Shown here: positions 13,651 through 15,450 of the stretch, one piece after another | Position numbering within the stretch: the stretch's first letter is position 1 | Layout of the letters: every line of letters starts with the position of its first letter | Assembly: GCA_002395925.1 (NCBI GenBank) | Contig: DGVM01000011.1 | Span: 1-15,450 of the forward strand | DNA length: 15,450 nt | Direction: 5' to 3' | DNA from: Bacteroidales bacterium UBA4284 | GTDB taxonomy: Bacteria; Bacteroidota; Bacteroidia; Bacteroidales; UBA932 | Program-made: the position numbers and the translations under genes | Notes under the pieces: generated by a model | The model's input: only the letters and a program-made list of their open reading frames with translations | Databases searched by the model: none | What the model was told of the DNA's origin: nothing

Positions 13651-15450
13651 TTAGAAATTCAGATTGATGCCAAGGCTCACGTTGCGGGTGAGGGGATATA
13701 CGTTGCCGTAGGAAGATTCAAGTTCGGGGTCCCAGAGCTTGAACTTGGAGAATGTGAGGAGGTTGACGCCCTGCAGATATACGCGCAGGGTGGAGATTCC
13801 TGCCTTCTTGGTCCAGTTCTTCGGCAGGGTGTAGCCGATTTCGGCGTTCTTGAGCCTCAGGAAGCTCATGTCCTTCTGCCAGTAGGTGGAACGGATCTGG
13901 TTGTTGGCGGGAGTCTCGACGGAGAAGCGGGGATACTCGGCGTGAGGATCGTGGGTCACTGTCCAGCTCTTCCGGGCAACGTCGGCGAAGATCTGGCCCT
14001 GGATCAGCACGTTGGTGGCGGCGCCGCCGTAGAGGTTGTAGCCGCCGATGAAACGAGTCACGTGATCCATGCCGCTGAAGAAGACGCTGGCGTCCAGGCC
14101 TTTCCAGCCAAGGCTCAGGCCGAAGCCATAGTTGATTTCCGGTACCGTGGTGTAGCCGATGGCCACCATGTCGAGGTCGTTGACCTCGCCGTCGCCGTTG
14201 ATGTCGCGGTACTTGATGTCACCGGGCTGCAGGGTGCGTCCGTACTGGCTGGGCCAGGTGTCGATTTCCTCCTGGGTCATGAACAGTCCTTCGGCGATGA
14301 GGCCCCTCTGCTGGTTATTGGCGAAGAGCGCCGTGTTCTGGTATTCCCAGACCTGGCTGGGCTTGTCGTCGTACAGGCGGCGGTTGCGGTTGAAGGTGAA
14401 GTTGCCGCGTGCGCTGAGAGACAGCCCTCCGGGGAACATGTGGTCATACTGTGCGGACAGGTCGAAACCTGCGTTCTGCATGGAGCCAATGTTGATGTAC
14501 TGCGTCTTGCGCAGGCCGACTGCGCTGGGCAGCGATTCGCGGGGCAGGAAGATTCCGGTACGTACGTCGTTGAAGTAGTCGAACTGGAACTTGAATGCGT
14601 CGCTGAACAGGTTGATTTCCACACCCACATTGCGCTTGAGAGCCTCCTCCCAGGTAATGAGGGGGTTGCCGATTTCTCCGGTCGCGACGCCGGTGACGTA
14701 TGCCGCCTGGCGCTCACCCCAGCTGAATCCTCCGATGTTCGAGATGTCCATGGTGGTGTTGTAGCCGAAACGGCGGCTTCCGCCGATCTGGTCGTTGCCC
14801 ACCTTTCCGATGGACGCCTTGATCTTGAAGAGGCTGACGGTGCTCTTGATGGGCTCCCAGAACTTCTCGTTGGAGATGATGTAACCCACTGCAGCGGAAG
14901 GGAAGAATCCGAAGCGGTGCCCGGGGGCGAAGTTCTCGCTCCCGTTGTATCCGAAGTTGAACTCCGCGAAATAGCGGTCGTAGAAGCTGTAGGTCGCGCG
15001 TCCTGCTATACCGAGGCTCTTGCGCGGGAAGGTCTCCCAATAGTCGTAGCCCGGGTGGGTGTTGGCGCGGTCGCGAAGATAATAAAGGAACATTCCGCTT
15101 ACCCTGTGGGCGCTTCCGAACGTGCGCTCGTAGTTGGCGGAAGCCTCGAGGTTGAGTACGGTGTATCCGCTCTGGGTGCTGCTGGACACGTTGATGTATC
15201 CTGCGGTATTGTTCTGTGCTACATATACATAGTCCTGGGCGTCAGCGTCCCACCTCTTGTAATACACGCGCGGCAGGATTCCGTTGGTGACGGAAGATGC
15301 GGTGCGGGCATCCCAGGAGACCTGGACTTTTGCCGTAAGACCTTCGGTGATGATTTCGGAGAAATCCTGCGTGAGGGCGACGGTGGTCTGGGCGTTCTGC
15401 GTGTTGATGGTCGCATAGCCCATGTTGTTGATCATGTTGTAGGGGTTGGA
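13651..15450 (-). CDS. SusC/RagA-family TonB-dependent outer-membrane transporter, 5' end outside window
   Basis: The C-terminal 599 residues of a SusC-type TonB-dependent transporter; the frame is open to the window edge, so the signal peptide, carboxypeptidase-like domain and plug are not visible. The visible part begins SNPYNMINNMGYATINTQNA and is beta-barrel: alternating aromatic strands (RATYSFYDRYFAEFNFGYNG), FGFFPSAAVGYIISNEKFW, then the conserved loop GDIKYRDINGDGEVNDLDM. The end SLGINLNF is the family C-terminal beta-signal with terminal Phe. Role: energy-dependent import of oligosaccharides across the outer membrane with the SusD partner. It is the promoter-proximal gene among those visible; the promoter, any sigma/anti-sigma pair and the regulator operator lie beyond 15450. 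Confidence 0.95.
   Translation of the reverse strand, partial: SNPYNMINNMGYATINTQNAQTTVALTQDFSEIITEGLTAKVQVSWDARTASSVTNGILPRVYYKRWDADAQDYVYVAQNNTAGYINVSSSTQSGYTVLNLEASANYERTFGSAHRVSGMFLYYLRDRANTHPGYDYWETFPRKSLGIAGRATYSFYDRYFAEFNFGYNGSENFAPGHRFGFFPSAAVGYIISNEKFWEPIKSTVSLFKIKASIGKVGNDQIGGSRRFGYNTTMDISNIGGFSWGERQAAYVTGVATGEIGNPLITWEEALKRNVGVEINLFSDAFKFQFDYFNDVRTGIFLPRESLPSAVGLRKTQYINIGSMQNAGFDLSAQYDHMFPGGLSLSARGNFTFNRNRRLYDDKPSQVWEYQNTALFANNQQRGLIAEGLFMTQEEIDTWPSQYGRTLQPGDIKYRDINGDGEVNDLDMVAIGYTTVPEINYGFGLSLGWKGLDASVFFSGMDHVTRFIGGYNLYGGAATNVLIQGQIFADVARKSWTVTHDPHAEYPRFSVETPANNQIRSTYWQKDMSFLRLKNAEIGYTLPKNWTKKAGISTLRVYLQGVNLLTFSKFKLWDPELESSYGNVYPLTRNVSLGINLNF

Overview
The window looks like a chromosomal segment of a Bacteroidota (Bacteroidales-type) organism. 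The evidence is an adjacent SusC/SusD pair, several lipoproteins with BT_3987-type (DUF1735), DUF4855, DUF6259 and fimbrillin-like domains, and near absence of Shine-Dalgarno sequences. The large operon is GC-rich (one 60-base sample at 6001-6060 is 39/60 G+C), as in Alistipes-like Bacteroidales, but I cannot name a genus.

Layout. (1) Bases 1-1148, plus strand: a tight three-gene cassette of a PD-(D/E)XK nuclease-fold protein, an 83-residue basic helical protein and a 56-residue protein. The last overlaps its neighbour by ATGA and has a strong AAGGAG. This part is AT-richer (61-120: 27/60 G+C). (2) Bases 1149-1654: a convergent intergenic region with no convincing intact gene. It holds a T-rich tract, a possible broken zinc-ribbon ORF and a cluster of three consecutive stem-loops at 1530-1612. 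(3) Bases 1655-15450, minus strand: one long polysaccharide utilization locus (PUL) operon, read from high to low coordinates. The order is SusC (5' end outside the window), SusD, a DUF1735 surface lipoprotein with a probable beta-propeller, a DUF4855 lipoprotein, a 1057-residue DUF4855-DUF6259 lipoprotein, a GntR/periplasmic-binding-protein-fold regulator, a 40-residue peptide, and a fimbrillin-like lipoprotein fused to a phosphodiester glycosidase (NAGPA) domain. Junctions are 4 bp, 1 bp, a 1-bp overlap, a 4-bp overlap, a 4-bp overlap, 8 bp and 13 bp, so co-transcription and translational coupling are very likely.

How the genes may work together. SusC/SusD and the DUF1735 lipoprotein should bind a glycan at the cell surface and import fragments. 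The two DUF4855 proteins and the DUF6259 module are the probable processing enzymes. The NAGPA-domain protein would cut a sugar-1-phosphate phosphodiester. The regulator has a sugar-binding-type effector domain and would sense a product in the cytoplasm and control the operon. No glycoside hydrolase of a classical, well-characterised type is visible, so the PUL appears to rely on poorly characterised enzyme families. A phosphodiester-containing glycan target is an inference, not shown by the sequence.
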